From NCBI RefSeq assembly GCF_030272615.1, contig NC_081408.1, positions 202,704,341 to 202,768,340 of the forward strand: DNA of 64,000 nucleotides, written 5' to 3'. The position numbers and the translations under genes were made by a program. The stretch is from Cryptomeria japonica. Taxonomy: Eukaryota; Streptophyta; Pinopsida; Cupressales; Cupressaceae. This document shows positions 11,067 through 22,720 of this stretch, piece by piece. Positions within the stretch are counted from its first letter, which is position 1, and each line of letters opens with the position of its first letter. A model generated the notes under the pieces. It was given only the letters and a program-made list of their open reading frames with translations. It was not told the DNA's origin and searched no databases.

Positions 11067-12122
11067 TTTTGGTATTTTGGTATGGTTTTGTCATTGATGT
11101 CAACACCTACTGAAAACAAGCACTTTGGAGATCTAGCAAAATTCACCGGCAAGCAACTAACTATTGCACAATTACTGGTATATGGCTCACCAGTAGGATA
11201 TAATATTGGCCGGTACCTGGAATGATATGGAAGACACTTGATAATGTCAAAGACATTGTGTGGACACTTTGTTTTGAAGAATCGATCATTGGTATATTCA
11301 TATTTGCATATTTGCTTTTACCGGCAAATAGGTCCAGGGTTATCTAGGGTTACACCGGCAGGTTTATCTTTTCCAGATCAGCATGGCACACTATGGAGAT
11401 GATTTATTATTGATATAAATGCATTAAGCCAACATGTTTAATCAATTATTGCATTGGATATTATATTGTATGTAAAATATTTATTGTAATATCTTGTAGA
11501 GCCGACCTACTAAAATTGGTCTTAGGTTATGGTATAAATGTAAGATCTTATTTGTAAGATCAAGTGTGGAATGCAAAAAAAGAATTGAGTGAAGGTATAT
11601 GTGAGACTAAGTAGAGGTATACATGAAGAAATCATTTGAAGGTGAAGCTAGGTTTTTATATAAGCATATCATCATTACACCAGTACTGAATCCAGCATAT
11701 GAAGATGCTATTTTGTGCAGTACATTCTTATTGGATTTAACCATCCAACTGTAGTCAGTGTGACTCCCATTTTGTGATTGAGCAGTGAGATCTAGGTTGT
11801 TGGCCTTTCTACATGTGAAGACCCCATTTATGTACACTTACTATCTACAGTAGTATCATCTGATTGTGGGTAAGGTTTCCCACAATGGTTTTTCCCTTAC
11901 AGGGTTTCCATGTACAAATATTGGTGTTATGTGTTGTGGATGACTCTATGTTTATGTTTCATGCATTAATCCTTACCGGCATAGAAATTTATTGTTAACA
12001 CTATCTACCGACATACTTAACTGGTTTACCAAAATTAAGCATCAAGTTGGTTAATTGGTTTTTGGTTTGAATATTTGACAACTAATTCACACCCCCCTCT
12101 CAATTGTCTCCAAGACCTAACA
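11067..12122 (+). repeat. Copia A 3' LTR
   Basis: It is collinear with 5557-6602 over 1056 bp and ends CCAAGACCTAACA at 12122. The first bases read TTTTGG rather than TGTTGG, a change at the conserved terminal dinucleotide. It is followed by CCTGG, the partner of CTTGG before the 5' LTR. Confidence 0.92.
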
Positions 12123-12870
12123 CCTGGATGGTAAATCTCAACCCATTGAGAGAGCTTTCTACCTTCTCATCTTCACTCTCTTTCACCTTAGTCCTCACAC
12201 ACAACTTCATGAAATCCTTGGTATAGGAACTCATGTCCATCTCCTTTTGTTTCAAATATTGTCTCCTTTTATGAAATTGGATATTGTAATGCATTGGGAC
12301 ATTGGTTTCTTTCACCAAATCCAACATCTTCTTACATGTATCTACTCTTCTCTTTCCATCTTTCACCCTCTAATTTTGGATGAAACTCCACCAAGTTTGT
12401 GCAACCCCTTTCATCTTGGATTGTGCCATCTTCAACCTCTGGTGGTCTAGTATGTCTTCACTTTCAAAAAAATTGTCCAAGGAGTCTATCCCTTCCATGA
12501 CTATATCAAGGTCCATCTTGCCTACAACTACTGGCACATCCATCTTCACATCCATTGTCCTTCCCTCCATGGACTTGAGGACACTCATTAGGGGTCTCTG
12601 GTCTGCACGTACCTCTAACTCTTCCTACATAGGGATCTCCTCTTCATCCCATTCCTCTCTAGAGTCTCTCTCTCCCCTTTCCAATCTATCCTTGAACCGG
12701 TCCATCTCATTTCTCAGGGCTTGATTCTTAGCCCTGACTTCTCTGCTCTCTACCATCTGCTTGTTCACTAGGACATTCAATTCTGCATTGGTCATTCTTG
12801 AAGGTGCCTCATGGGATCCTTCTTCTTCTGACCTTTTGTCTTCTCCTTATCTTCCAAAGGACACTCCTTT
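12123..12870 (-). pseudogene. Gypsy A gag, capsid part (broken)
   Basis: The minus-strand frames 12370-12588 and 12100-12366 (the last few codons are copia sequence) give a Ty3/gypsy Gag capsid region. They include KMAQSKMKGVAQTWWSFIQN, NIQFHKRRQYLKQKEMDM and SSYTKDFMKLCVRTKVKES, the retrotransposon-gag pattern of W-x-x-F followed by a KQ...V..Y...F block. A stop after FIQN separates the two. Upstream, 12589-12850 keeps a charged, coiled-coil-like N-terminal stretch. The protein would assemble the particle; here it is interrupted by copia A and stops. Confidence 0.82.
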
Positions 12871-12882
12871 TCTCTTATACCA
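12871..12882 (-). other. Gypsy A primer binding site (degenerate)
   Basis: The minus strand reads TGGTATAAGAGA two bases inside the LTR end. This differs at two positions from the initiator-Met site TGGTATCAGAGC. Its place next to the LTR end supports the LTR boundary. Confidence 0.7.
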
Positions 12883-12884
12883 CT

Positions 12885-14395
12885 TGATACAGAGGCCTAC
12901 CCAAACTCCTAATGTCAATCCCAAAGAAGGTTATGCTAGTGAACCCCTAACTACACACAAGGGTCTTGCAAGGAAGGACTCTGCACCTTGGATAAAACTA
13001 CACACTCATTCACTATGCTTAGGCCTACTCAAGATGAGTAAAAGGCCTCAACTCCTCAAACATGCTTTATTGGAGACCCCTACTCCTTGGTATTTTGAAT
13101 TTGGCCAACACGTGTCATCTAAGGACTCTTTCAAACATTGGTTTTGGTCGAGGGCACCAATTCCTAACCTCCTTTGTAAACCTACCACCTCGACTTATTT
13201 CCCTATTTGGTGATAGAATGGACCTTAACTCAAAAATGTTCCATATACCCATACAAAAAATTTAGCATTTCAAACACCCTTTTGGAAGTTGTATTGATCC
13301 CCAAAATGGTTTGGATAGAACTATAGATACAAGGTTTGTTCCCTTCAGAGGCTAAGAGACCTACTAGGGACAATTAGCCATATTTTCCAAAATAACTACC
13401 TTTACCAGTACACCGAATGGAAACTAAACTCTATGGGAATGTGGGGGGTACTTAGAAACCTTTAATTCTAGGGTTACATGCCTAGAATCCACTGCTATGA
13501 CAACTTATGATGATTGTCTTAAAACTTGTCCTAGATAGTCACATAGGGATGCCTACCTAATCTTTCTCTTTTCTCCACACAACAAAGTTTCCCCTAATAC
13601 ACACCATGAAAACACTAAATTATAGAGCCTTATCTTGCATCCCTCCAAAGGAAGATTCATCTAATGGACTGGAGTGCAAGATAAGGCCGTTTTTGTTCAA
13701 AACCCTCTCCAAACCCTCAATTTTGGAGTTACAGTCAGAAGAATAGAGAGTTCTCTCTACTTCAGAATAGTCAAGACCTTAGACCTCCACCAAAAGAAAG
13801 ATATTTCAACTCCCTATCTACTTCATGGATGGTGGGATCTAGATCAATCCGTATATGCACATAAAACTCCTGTAAACTCACAATTTCTAGGAAAACTGTA
13901 GTACTTTGTGTATTATTGATTCTCAAACTCCAATTCCAACATCAGCAACCTTGGGAATCATGCCAAAAAGTCTTATACAACTCTCCAATGGTTTCCCACT
14001 GAATTGGGAGTAGGTTGGAGCCATTCTAAGGCTTCCCCCAACTGATTTACAAAGAGTTGCACTTTTGCACCAAAAGTTGCCTTCTACAAAAGTTGCATTT
14101 TTGCAAATTTGCATAAAACATTGTCATACTCTCTAAGGTTGGGATCCACATACATGGACCAACCAAACACACATAAAACATGTCTAAAACCTATCAAACA
14201 CAAATCTAGACCATCTATTACCCATTTTTACCACATTGTCCCAATTGGCTTCTCAAATTACCTAATTGGTGACATGGGCTTACATGGTGGGGTTTATTGC
14301 ATACATGAAACACAAAACACACAAAGAAACCCCAATGATCCTAGTCTTCATCATGAGGGTCATGAATAACTTTTTGATGAGGTGCTCCTGGACCA
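12885..14395 (-). repeat. Gypsy A 5' LTR (right copy, complete)
   Basis: On the plus strand it runs TGATAC...GGACCA, i.e. TG...CA, 1511 bp. The inner edge is fixed by the primer site at 12871-12882. The outer edge is where homology to the left LTR stops (GGTGCTCCTGGACCA, then ATTTT). The scattered differences from 217-1578 indicate an old insertion. It has no coding content. Confidence 0.85.
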
Positions 14396-15539
14396 ATTTT
14401 CCTTGGTCAAGTGATGAGACATTCAAATTATGGGAGAGAAAGTATGTTTTGAAAGAAATAGGAGAGCGAGAATTTCCCACCGATGCTCTAGCATGTGGCA
14501 GTTCACATGCATCCTGAAGTAGTTGTTTTTTTGCAACATTTTTTTGGGTTACTAGAAGCTTGAAGGATTTAAAACATCTGGCGCTTGATCTATAACTATA
14601 GAGAGATTAGTTGGCTATTTTCTAGCTGGACAACTAATCGGTCGTGGAAGAGTACATTCCAAAATCAATTATTCTGCTACCTTTGTCGCAGTTTTGGAAT
14701 CAGTGCAACTTTTGGACGTAATTTTGGTTAGTATAGGAATACTCTTCTAGGGAAGTCCAAAGCTTGTTGCATCCAATTTTTTATAAATAGATACCAGGAC
14801 TACCTAGAGAGAGATCGCAAAAATTTTGTATCGAAGCTCTGGAAAAATATATGCAGGCTTTGTTTTGGCATTTTGACTCATTCTTGTGTCTATGTAAAAT
14901 TTTGATAAAAGAATAGTAATATACAATCAAAATATTTTTTGAGCTCAGATCTATTTTGTCTTTATGTTTGTATGTTGGTTTTCATTTCTGATTAGATACT
15001 CAAGGATTGTTTAATGAGATGATTTGCAAGGCAAATGATGGGAAGTTTTTATGTATTTTCCTCAAGGAGGAGAATTAAATATAATTAATTCAACTTCATT
15101 GATAATCAGTACATTCACATGAATTGGATGACTCGGTCTAGCACAAGTTACAAGTTTGTATATGTCAGGAATAAATGGATTCAGTAGATCAAAGTGGTGA
15201 CATGTATATGACTTCTATTATCAAATCACTGGTTTAAGTTGGTAGTATTTGTGACATTCTTTGTGATCCTTTACAATTAAAACAAATCTTTCATTTATGT
15301 TTGGTTGCACTAAAGTGAAGAAGTTTGCAAAAATTCACACAGGTTTTCTGTAAACCATCAACTTAGCTGTGATAAAGTAGTCACAAGTAGGTATACCCGC
15401 CTAGGATTTGTCAAGCTTGAAGTGTAGGAGGTTTCCTTGTAAACCATGTTAATTGTTGTCTTGTTTCCTATTCTTGTTGCTCTCTTCTTTTGTAAACATA
15501 GGCAAAATATTTTGAAGAGAAAACAAAGTAGTTAGATAT
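14396..15539. other. Unassigned spacer between gypsy A and copia B
   Basis: I recognise no gene or element terminus here. The first ~120 bp continue an open plus frame (FPWSSDETFKLWERKY...) ending at 14517 whose start lies inside the gypsy LTR, so it may be a scrap of the insertion target. Two hairpin-forming inverted repeats lie at 14605-14639 and 14647-14747. A TATAAATAG at ~14790, followed ~100 bp later by AT-rich sequence with AATAGTAATATAC, has the look of an LTR promoter and polyadenylation zone. I found no partner copy. Confidence 0.4.
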
Positions 15540-16973
15540 TGAGACCAACAAAGATGAACATTGGATAAAAGCAATGAAAGATGAATTAGAAAAAATTGGA
15601 AAGAATAATACTTGGACATTAGTTCCTTGGCCTAAAGACAAAAATGTAATTGGAACTAAATGGGTATATAAAAATAAACTTAATGAAGATGATGAGGTAA
15701 TTAGAAACAAAGCAAGATTAGTTTGTAAAGGTTATTCACAGAAAGAATGAATTGATTATAATGAAACCTTTGCGTTGGTAGCCAAAATTGAGGTAGTTAG
15801 ACTATTTCCTATATTTGCAACTCATAAGAACTATTTCATTGACAGGTGACAAGGATATGATTTGTAGGTTAAGGAAATCTTTATATGGATTGAAGCAAGC
15901 TCCTAGAGCTTGGTATGCTAGACTTGATAAATATCTTTAAATCTTGGATACACAAAAGGTAATGTTGACAACAATCTATATTACAAAGTTACCAATGATT
16001 ACATTTTTGTTATTGAAGTATTTGTGGATGATATCATTTTTGGAGGTGAAGAAAAGTTATGTAAAGACTTTGCTAACAAGATGCAGGAAGAATTTGAAAT
16101 GTTTATGATTGGAGACATAAAAAATTTTCTAGGTTTGTAGATTTCACAAATAGATAAAGGTATATTCATATGTCAAACAAAATACTTGAAGGAACTTTTG
16201 AGGAAATTTGGTATGGAAAAATCCAAACTGGTAAGTACTCCTATGACTACAACAGATAAATTGACATTAAAAGATGAGTCAACTCCTATTAATCTGACAA
16301 GGTACAAATCTATGATTGGAGGATTGTTGTATTTAAAATAAATTAGACCTGATTTAATGAATGCAGTATGTATTGTTTCTAGATTTTAAAGAAACACTAA
16401 AGAAAATCATGAATCAACAGTTAAAAGGATTTTTTGGTACCTACAAGGCACAACAAATCTTGGTTTATGGTATCCTAAGGATGACAATTTTGAGTTATGT
16501 GTATATACAGATGCAAATTGGACAAGAGATGTAGATGACAAAAAGAGTACCACTGGCATTGCATTCTTTCTTGGCAGAAGATTAATTTCATGGATAAGAA
16601 AGAAGCAGACTTGTACATCATTATCTACAATAGAATCAGAATATGTTGCAGCAGCAACTAATTGCACTCAGGTATAATGGATCAAGCAAATATTGAAAGA
16701 TATAAAGGTAAAATGCAAAGAACTGATACTTATTTATTGTGATAATTCAACAGCAATTGATATATCAAAGAATTTGGTATTTCACTCTAAAACAAAGCAT
16801 GTTTCTATTAAGTACAATTTTCTGAAAGAGAATGTTGAAGTAAATGAAGTGAGATTGGTTTATGTGAATACTAAAGAGAAATTTGTAGATATCTTTACAA
16901 AGCCTTTGCTTAAGAAAACATTTGAGCATCTTAGAGAGCGGCTTGGGGTAATTTCACCATTGGTAGAGACTTG
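15540..16973 (+). pseudogene. Copia B reverse transcriptase and RNase H (deleted, broken)
   Basis: It is a diverged relative of copia A and C. Blocks in order: NNTWTLVPWPKDKNVIGTKW, VCKGYSQKE then a stop, YNETFA, and a jump at ~15840 from CATHK-NYF directly to [11 protein letters not shown]. That jump is a deletion of the segment matching [37 protein letters not shown] and the active site EVFVDDIIFGG (~16020) remain, then RYKSMIGGLLYL, YTDANWTRDVDD, STIESEYVAAATN and YCDNSTAIDIS. The RNase H TDA is intact here although it is lost in copia A and C. Everything upstream of RT is missing. Confidence 0.85.
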
Positions 16974-17307
16974 AATGATGAATATTGACATCAAACCGAC
17001 AGGGACTAACAGAAAAATCTTTTTCCCGCTTTGATGAAGGAGAGCTACTGTTCTGAGGGAGTAGTTAGTTGTATGATGTGTTTTGATTCTTAACTACTTT
17101 GGCATTTGATGTCAAAGGGGGAGATATATCTATAGAAAAAATTTGTACTTTGGGGAGAGATGTATTTTGGTTTTGGTTTATGTTTTGGAGCAAAACTTTG
17201 TACTGATCTATTTTGGGAGATTGTTGGTTTATTGGTTTTTGGCATTCTATTTTTGGCACTTGGATGTTTTTCTATCTAGTGTTGCAATCAATGCCAAGGG
17301 GGGACAT
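16974..17307 (+). other. Copia B 3' noncoding segment with two purine tracts
   Basis: It has the same layout as copia A and C: GTCAAAGGGGGAGATATATC at ~17110 and a second tract, ATGCCAAGGGGGGACAT, touching the LTR at 17308. Conservation of the spacing (about 190 bp) in three diverged copies suggests both tracts mattered. Confidence 0.7.
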
Positions 17308-18439
17308 TGTTGGTATTATGTATGACTTAGTCACATGTTGGTTTTGTCATTGATGTCAATGCTTATCCTTTTCAAGGTCTACATTGTTGTTTTGGCACTC
17401 TGGTTATATTGGTTTATTGTTGAACTAGCACATTGTGGTCCCAACATGGATATTGGCTTATGCACAGTCACTGATATATGCTTCACAGGCAGGTTATATT
17501 ATTCTCTGGTAGTAATGATGACTTGTTATCATCTAGAGATCATTTGATTATGTCAAAGACATGGATTGGATGTTTGGATTTGTTGTTTTTCTTATTGGTC
17601 TAATCGAGTTCACATATTTGCCTTTACTGTCAGATAGGTCTAGGTTATGGACTGGTACTTGATATCTATTTCAGATTAGCACGACATGTTTTGGAAATCA
17701 TTTTTTGATTGGATAATGTGTAAATGTATTGAACTGACATATTGTATCACACCAAGACTTATTTGTAATTGATTTAATTGTAATATCTTTAGCGAGCCAA
17801 CCTTAACATTTGGTCTTAGCTTTTGTATAAATGATTGTAAGACCTTATTGAAGATCAAAGATTATGAGTGTGTGTGAATATTGAAGAGCACAAGTAAGCA
17901 GATCCTTGTGCGAATCACACAAACATTATCTGAAGGTTGAAGAAAGGTTATGAAGGTGTTTGGCACTCATGGTCAGAGCTTAAACTGACACTGAATCTAG
18001 CATTGTAGATGCTATATTAAAGAAATACATTTTTATTGGATTTAACTATCCAATTGTAGTCAGTGTTACTCCTATTTTGTGATTGAGCAGTGAACTCTAG
18101 GCAGTTGGCCTTTTTGCATGTGCAAACCCCATTTGTATACACTTACTATCTACAGTAGTATCATTTGATTGTGGGTAAGGTTTCCCACCATGGTTTGTCC
18201 CCGTACAGGGTTTCCACGTCAAAATATTTGTGTCATGTGTTGTGAATGTTGTTTCTCTTTCTATTTCATGCATTAAGTACTAGTACTGCTATAACTGTTA
18301 ACCTGTTTCACTAACATTAAGTTTGTTTTACTGACACTAAGTTTCAAGTTGGATTAATTGGTTTTGAGTTGTAATTTATATAAAATTGGTTCACAACTGA
18401 TTCACCCCCCCTCTCTATTTTCCTTCTTGGTTCCTAACA
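17308..18439 (+). repeat. Copia B 3' LTR
   Basis: It runs TGTTGGTATTATG...GGTTCCTAACA, 1132 bp. It has the same block order as the copia A LTR (TTTTGTCATTGATGTCAA, TTGGATTTAACTATCCAATTGTAGTCAGTG, GATTCACCCCCCCTCTC) but is clearly more diverged. No 5' partner LTR is seen upstream, so the element lost its left half before or with the deletion near 14.4-15.5 kb. Confidence 0.85.
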
Positions 18440-19237
18440 AATGTTCTTTGTTGAAAGATATAGACCATTAAGTCTTAATGGTATCTAAGGTTTCCCGAAC
18501 CCTATTCCTATTAGGATTAGGGAACATTTACCAAGTTTCAATGGGAAAGGTTCAAAACAGCATGACAACACCCGCAAGAGTTTTACAATTTGATGGGAGA
18601 TTTTGAGATTAGTCAGGAAGATGTTTTCATAAAGCTTTTTGTTTAGTCTCTAAAAAGGGATGCTAGACTTTGTTTTTTGTATTTGCCAGCATGTTCTATC
18701 TCTTCATGGGATGAACTTAGTGCAACTTTCATAGAACAATTTGGTGAAAGAGTTAATCCAAGTTCAACTATCAAAGGATTCATGGGTATTCGAAAGGAAG
18801 AAGATGAGTTGGTCCTTATTTTCAATCTCATATTTGCAATAACTTTGGATGAGATTCCTAGTGGTTATAGGCCAAATGATTCAGTATATCTGGTTATTTA
18901 CCTAGCTACATTTAATGAGGAAATAAGCTATTTAATGATAGATAAGGATCCTAAAACATTGCAACAACCTTATATGACAAAAATGAACATTCAGAACAAC
19001 TTGAAATATGGAATTCCTATGGATTATCTATTGGCAAGAGTTTTCTACCCTAAGACAATAGATGTTAAAGAAAGGTGTGAGCTGAGAGGTGAAGGTCAGT
19101 ATCAAAGCATTTACATCCTTGCTAACCATAATAACCATGTTGTGACTTATTATCCAAACAATAATATGAGCGAAGAGAACTTATCTCAGATAGTGGTTAT
19201 TCCTCATGTTGATAAAGAAAAGATTGGTGAGAAATGA
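18440..19237 (+). pseudogene. Gypsy B gag (broken)
   Basis: The plus frame 18560-19237 contains a gypsy Gag capsid: EFYNLMGDFEISQEDVFIKL, then FV, stop, SL, LYLPACSISSWDELSATFIE, QFGERVNPSS, IRKEEDELVLIF, and a C-terminal KTLQQPYMTKMNIQNNLKYG block. The single TAG after FV is where CAG (Gln) is expected. The left end abuts the copia B LTR at 18439. No zinc knuckle is visible, and no 5' LTR or primer site precedes it. Confidence 0.75.
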
Positions 19238-20040
19238 TATAACACAACTGGTACAAAGATGGAGATAATTTCAGTTGCTACACTAGTTGATAGAATTATT
19301 AGTTCCTATAGTGAATATGCCACACAAGAGGTCCATCTACATTTGTATGGTTTAGTTGAATCCAGTAGCTGGTATGAAGGAGAATTGGAAGGTTGTACAT
19401 CTGAAGAAGACAATAATGATGTGCAAAATATTGATGACGTAAATTCACTCTCCCAGGAATCACTTTTGTATGATAATGAAAACTTGGATAATGCCATACC
19501 AAAAATGGTATATGATGTTGTTAAGCTAGAGGATTCCATGATATGTTCCAGTTAAAAAGGTATGCTTATGCCATGTGAATTTATTTAGAGTGATGGGTGT
19601 GAAAAGTTAGCTTGGGTAGATATACCTAAAACAAATATTACATATAATGATACACTAGCTATCCCTTTACAAATAACTCTTCATGCAGTAAATCGAAGTG
19701 TTCCTCAATTTCCTAATCATGAGAACATCTGTAAACTAGCAAGTGTAGTTGGAAAAGATGAAATTCAAAGGGATCGGAACATCCATGATGGTCTTGCTGA
19801 AGCCTAAGAGGATCATAACATTGAGTATTTATGTTGTGAGGTCTATAATGTAAGAGTTGTTATAGCTCAGATTGTGATTCCTTTATGACTAATGAGGATG
19901 AATGTGATCTTGAGATAGGCAGTAGTTTCAGTGAAGTTTCTAATGCACTATTTGATGAGGATATAGATATGGATCAACCTCTTCTTTTCCTTAATATTTT
20001 TGACAGAGGCTTTCATCTGATTTCCAATCCTTTGTATGGG
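19238..20040 (+). pseudogene. Gypsy B gag-pol linker (acidic, broken)
   Basis: Short plus-strand frames (19259-19555, 19885-20133) encode acidic stretches such as EGELEGCTSEEDNNDVQNID. No catalytic motif is present. In this type of element a long acidic spacer separates Gag and protease, so it is read as linker. Stops and shifts occur between the pieces. Confidence 0.5.
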
Positions 20041-21290
20041 GAGATAATTGAGAATCTGGGAAGAATTTATTCAAGACCAGATGTAAGGTATCTGCTAAGT
20101 GCTGTAAAGTTGTTATTAATTGTGGTAGTTTAGGTAATCTTGTTTCAGAAGAGATGGTGAATAATTTGAATTTGGAAAGATTGAAACACCCTAAGCCCTA
20201 TTAGATAACATGTATTTAGGATGAACATAAGTTGTTAGTAAGTGATAAATGTTTGGTGAAATTGAAAATTCAGAATTATCATGATGAAGTCTTGTGTGAT
20301 ATTATACCTATGGATATTGGTCATCTTTTGTTGGGTAGACCTTGGCAGTTTGATAGACAGGCAATACATGATGGAAGGAAAAATACATACACTATTGTGG
20401 CCAATGGGATGAAGCAAAAATTGTTGCCCTTGGAGGAACATTTGAAGAGTGAAGTCTGTATGAATGGTAGAATTATTTTGGTGGATGGAAGGAAATTCCT
20501 GAATGGATTGAGATATGAAAATGTGTGGTTTTCCTTAGTCCCTAAGAAGACTAAGAATCTAGAGCATGAAGAAGAAGAATAGAAAGAGATAAAATATTTG
20601 CTAACAGAATATGAAGCCATCATTTTAGATAATGTGCTTGATGGATTGCCATCTATGAGAAGTATGAGTCATTGCATGGACCTGGTTCTCAAAGCTAGTT
20701 TGCCTAACAAACTTGCACACTGGATGGCACTGACAGAGAATGAAGAGCTAAATAGACAACTACAAGACTTGTTGAAGAAAGGTTTGATTAGAGAAAGTCT
20801 GAGCCCTTGTGTAGTACCAGTAGTATAAACACCTAAGAAGAATGGAGAGTGGAGGATGTGCACCAATTCCAAAGCAATAAACAAGATCACAGTAAAATAA
20901 TGATTTCCTTTGCCTAGGATGGATGACATAATGGATTGTTTGAGTGAAGACAAATACTTTGCAAAGATAGATTTGAAGAGTGGATATCATCAGATCAGGA
21001 TCAGAGAAGAAGATGAGTGGAAGACAACATTCAAGATGAATGAAAGACTTTATGAATGGTTGGTGATGCCTTTTGGGTTAACTAATGCACCAAGTACTTT
21101 CATGATGCAGATGATTGAGGTATTGAAGAAATTATTGGGTAAGTTTGTTATTATATATTTGGATGACATTCTGATTTTTAGTAAGCCAGAAGAGGAATTT
21201 TTGTTTCATTTGAGACAAGTTTTGCAGAGGTTGAGAGAAGAAAAGTTGCTGATAAATCTTAACAAGTGTACTTTCATGAAGGAATAATTA
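20041..21290 (+). pseudogene. Gypsy B protease and reverse transcriptase (broken)
   Basis: The protease begins near 20100 with CKVVINCGSLGNLVS-like sequence, where D-S/T-G has become N-C-G, and continues to DIGHLLLGRPWQFDRQAIHD. RT follows in frames 20598-20828 and 20910-21287: LKKGLIRESLSPCVVP, stop, [57 protein letters not shown] and the active site [12 protein letters not shown] near 21155. Stops at 20580, 20826, 20898 and 21285 break it. It is close to gypsy A in sequence. Confidence 0.85.
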
Positions 21291-21870
21291 GTCTTTTTGG
21301 GATTTGTGATATCTAAGGATGGTTTGAAGATGGACCCTAAGAGAGTACAAGCGATTATTGAGTGGCCTACACAAGAAAGCATTGGAGAGGTAAGATTATT
21401 TCATGGATTGGCTAGTTTCTATCAAAAGTTCATCGAACATTTCAGTTCAGTTTGTAACCCTATGACTGAGACCATGAGGGGAGATTGGAAGGAATTCAAG
21501 TGGACCATTGGAGAAAACCAAAGTTTTGAACTATTGAAACAAAAAGTGACTGAGCATCCTGTGTTGGATTTCAATAAAGTATTTCAAGTGGACTATGATG
21601 CAAGTGGAACAACAATAGGAGCAACCTTGAGTTAGGAAGGGAGAGTAGTAGCTTATTTCAATATGAAATTGAATGATGACTATAGAAGATATCTAGTGTA
21701 TGATGAAGAGTTTTATGCCATAGTTCAAGCCTTGAAGAAGTGGTGACATTACCTATTACCTAAGGAGTTTGTGTTGTATACAGATCATCAAGCTTTGTAG
21801 TATTTGAATAGTCATAGTAAGTTGAATGAGATGCATATGAGATGGGTAGAATTTTTGCAGTTACACCTTT
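21291..21870 (+). pseudogene. Gypsy B RT thumb/connection and RNase H (broken)
   Basis: The frame 21297-21635 carries LGFVISKDGLKMDPKRVQAI, IEWPTQESIGEVRLFHGLAS and FYQKFIEHFS, then RNase H with VFQVDYDASGTTIGATLS followed by a stop. Past it, VAYFNMKLNDDYRRYLVYDE, ALKKW, stop, HYLLPKEF and YTDHQAL continue in the same frame. First RNase H Asp and TDH are kept. It is decayed by stops only in this stretch. Confidence 0.8.
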
Positions 21871-22720
21871 GTGTTGAAGCATAGAAGTGGAGAATCTAAC
21901 AAAGCTGCCGATACACTAAATAAGAGAAGGAATTTGTTGACAAAGATGAGAGTGACAGTATTAGGATTTGTGGAATTCAAGACCTTGTATGATGATGACC
22001 TAGATTTTGCAGAACCTTGGAGAGAATGTAGAGAACCGGTTACGGTAGATAGAATCAAGTCATTGGATTACTTTATTTAGGATGGGATGTTATTCAAAGG
22101 AATACAATTGTGCATACCTAAGAGTTCTATGAGGGAGAACCTGATAAAGGAGAAACATAGTGGAGGGCTAGCTAGACATTTTGGTATTGACAAAATAATA
22201 GCATTGGTGAGTGAGTATTACTTTTGGCCCCAAATTCATAAGGATGTTAGGAAATATGTACAAAGTTGTAGATTTTGTCAAGTTTTGAAGGGTAGTAGTC
22301 AGAATGTGGGATTGTATAAACCTTTGACAGTACTGATAAGACCTTGGGAGGATATAAGCATGTATTTCATACTTTGATTGCCTTAAACACTAAGTTGGAA
22401 TGATTATATATTTGTGGTAGTGGATAGATTCTCGAGGATGGCTCATTTTATACCTTGTAATAAGAAATCGGATGCATTACATGTAGCAGACCTATTTTTC
22501 AAGGAAGTAGTGAAATTGCATGGATTAAGTAAGAGCATAGTTTCAGATAGAGACACTAAGTTTGTTGGCTTTTTTTGGAGAACACTATGGAAGAAGATGA
22601 AAATAGATTTGAAGTTCAGTTCTACTTTTCATCCACAAACTGATGGATAGACAGAAGTAGTTAACTAGAGCTTGGGAATTCTGTTGAGATATTTAGTTGG
22701 AGTTAAACTGGAAGTTGGGA
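21871..22720 (+). pseudogene. Gypsy B integrase (broken)
   Basis: Three frames (21871-22080, 22087-22377, 22414-22650) give the tether HRSGESNKAADTL and a zinc-binding GGLARHFGID...CRFCQVLKG. The core has ISMYFIL, where the first catalytic Asp is replaced by Tyr, [27 protein letters not shown] (second Asp) and FHPQTDG, stop, TEVVN (Glu). A working integrase is excluded by the lost Asp and the stops. Confidence 0.85.

Larger units (their letters stand above)
5557..12122 (+). mobile_element. Copia A: full-length but dead Ty1/copia element
   Basis: A 6566-bp element has LTRs 5557-6602 and 11067-12122. It has an initiator-Met-type primer binding site after the 5' LTR, gag-PR-IN-RT-RH in copia order, and a purine tract before the 3' LTR. 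The 5 bp before it are CTTGG and the 5 bp after are CCTGG, a target duplication with one mismatch. It lies inside gypsy A gag in the opposite orientation. Compared with copia C it has lost the gag start, about 70 bp of gag, and the integrase Glu region. Confidence 0.93.
217..14395 (-). mobile_element. Gypsy A: Ty3/gypsy chromovirus, minus strand, interrupted by copia A
   Basis: Two copies of one ~1.36-1.5 kb LTR bracket minus-strand gag and pol: 217-1578, left end lost to a copia insertion, and 12885-14395, complete. Read on the minus strand the order is 5' LTR, PBS, gag, zinc knuckle, PR, RT, RH, IN, chromodomain, 3' LTR. The C-terminal chromodomain places it among chromoviruses. Copia A occupies 5557-12122 and splits gag from the zinc knuckle. 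Every domain carries stops or frameshifts, so it is not autonomous. The flanking duplication cannot be tested because the outer edge of the left LTR lies outside the window. Confidence 0.85.

Noticed and set aside
14760-14960. TATAAATAG plus AT-rich 3' zone as an LTR promoter
   Set aside because: No second copy, no TG...CA ends and no primer site; kept only as a note on the spacer.
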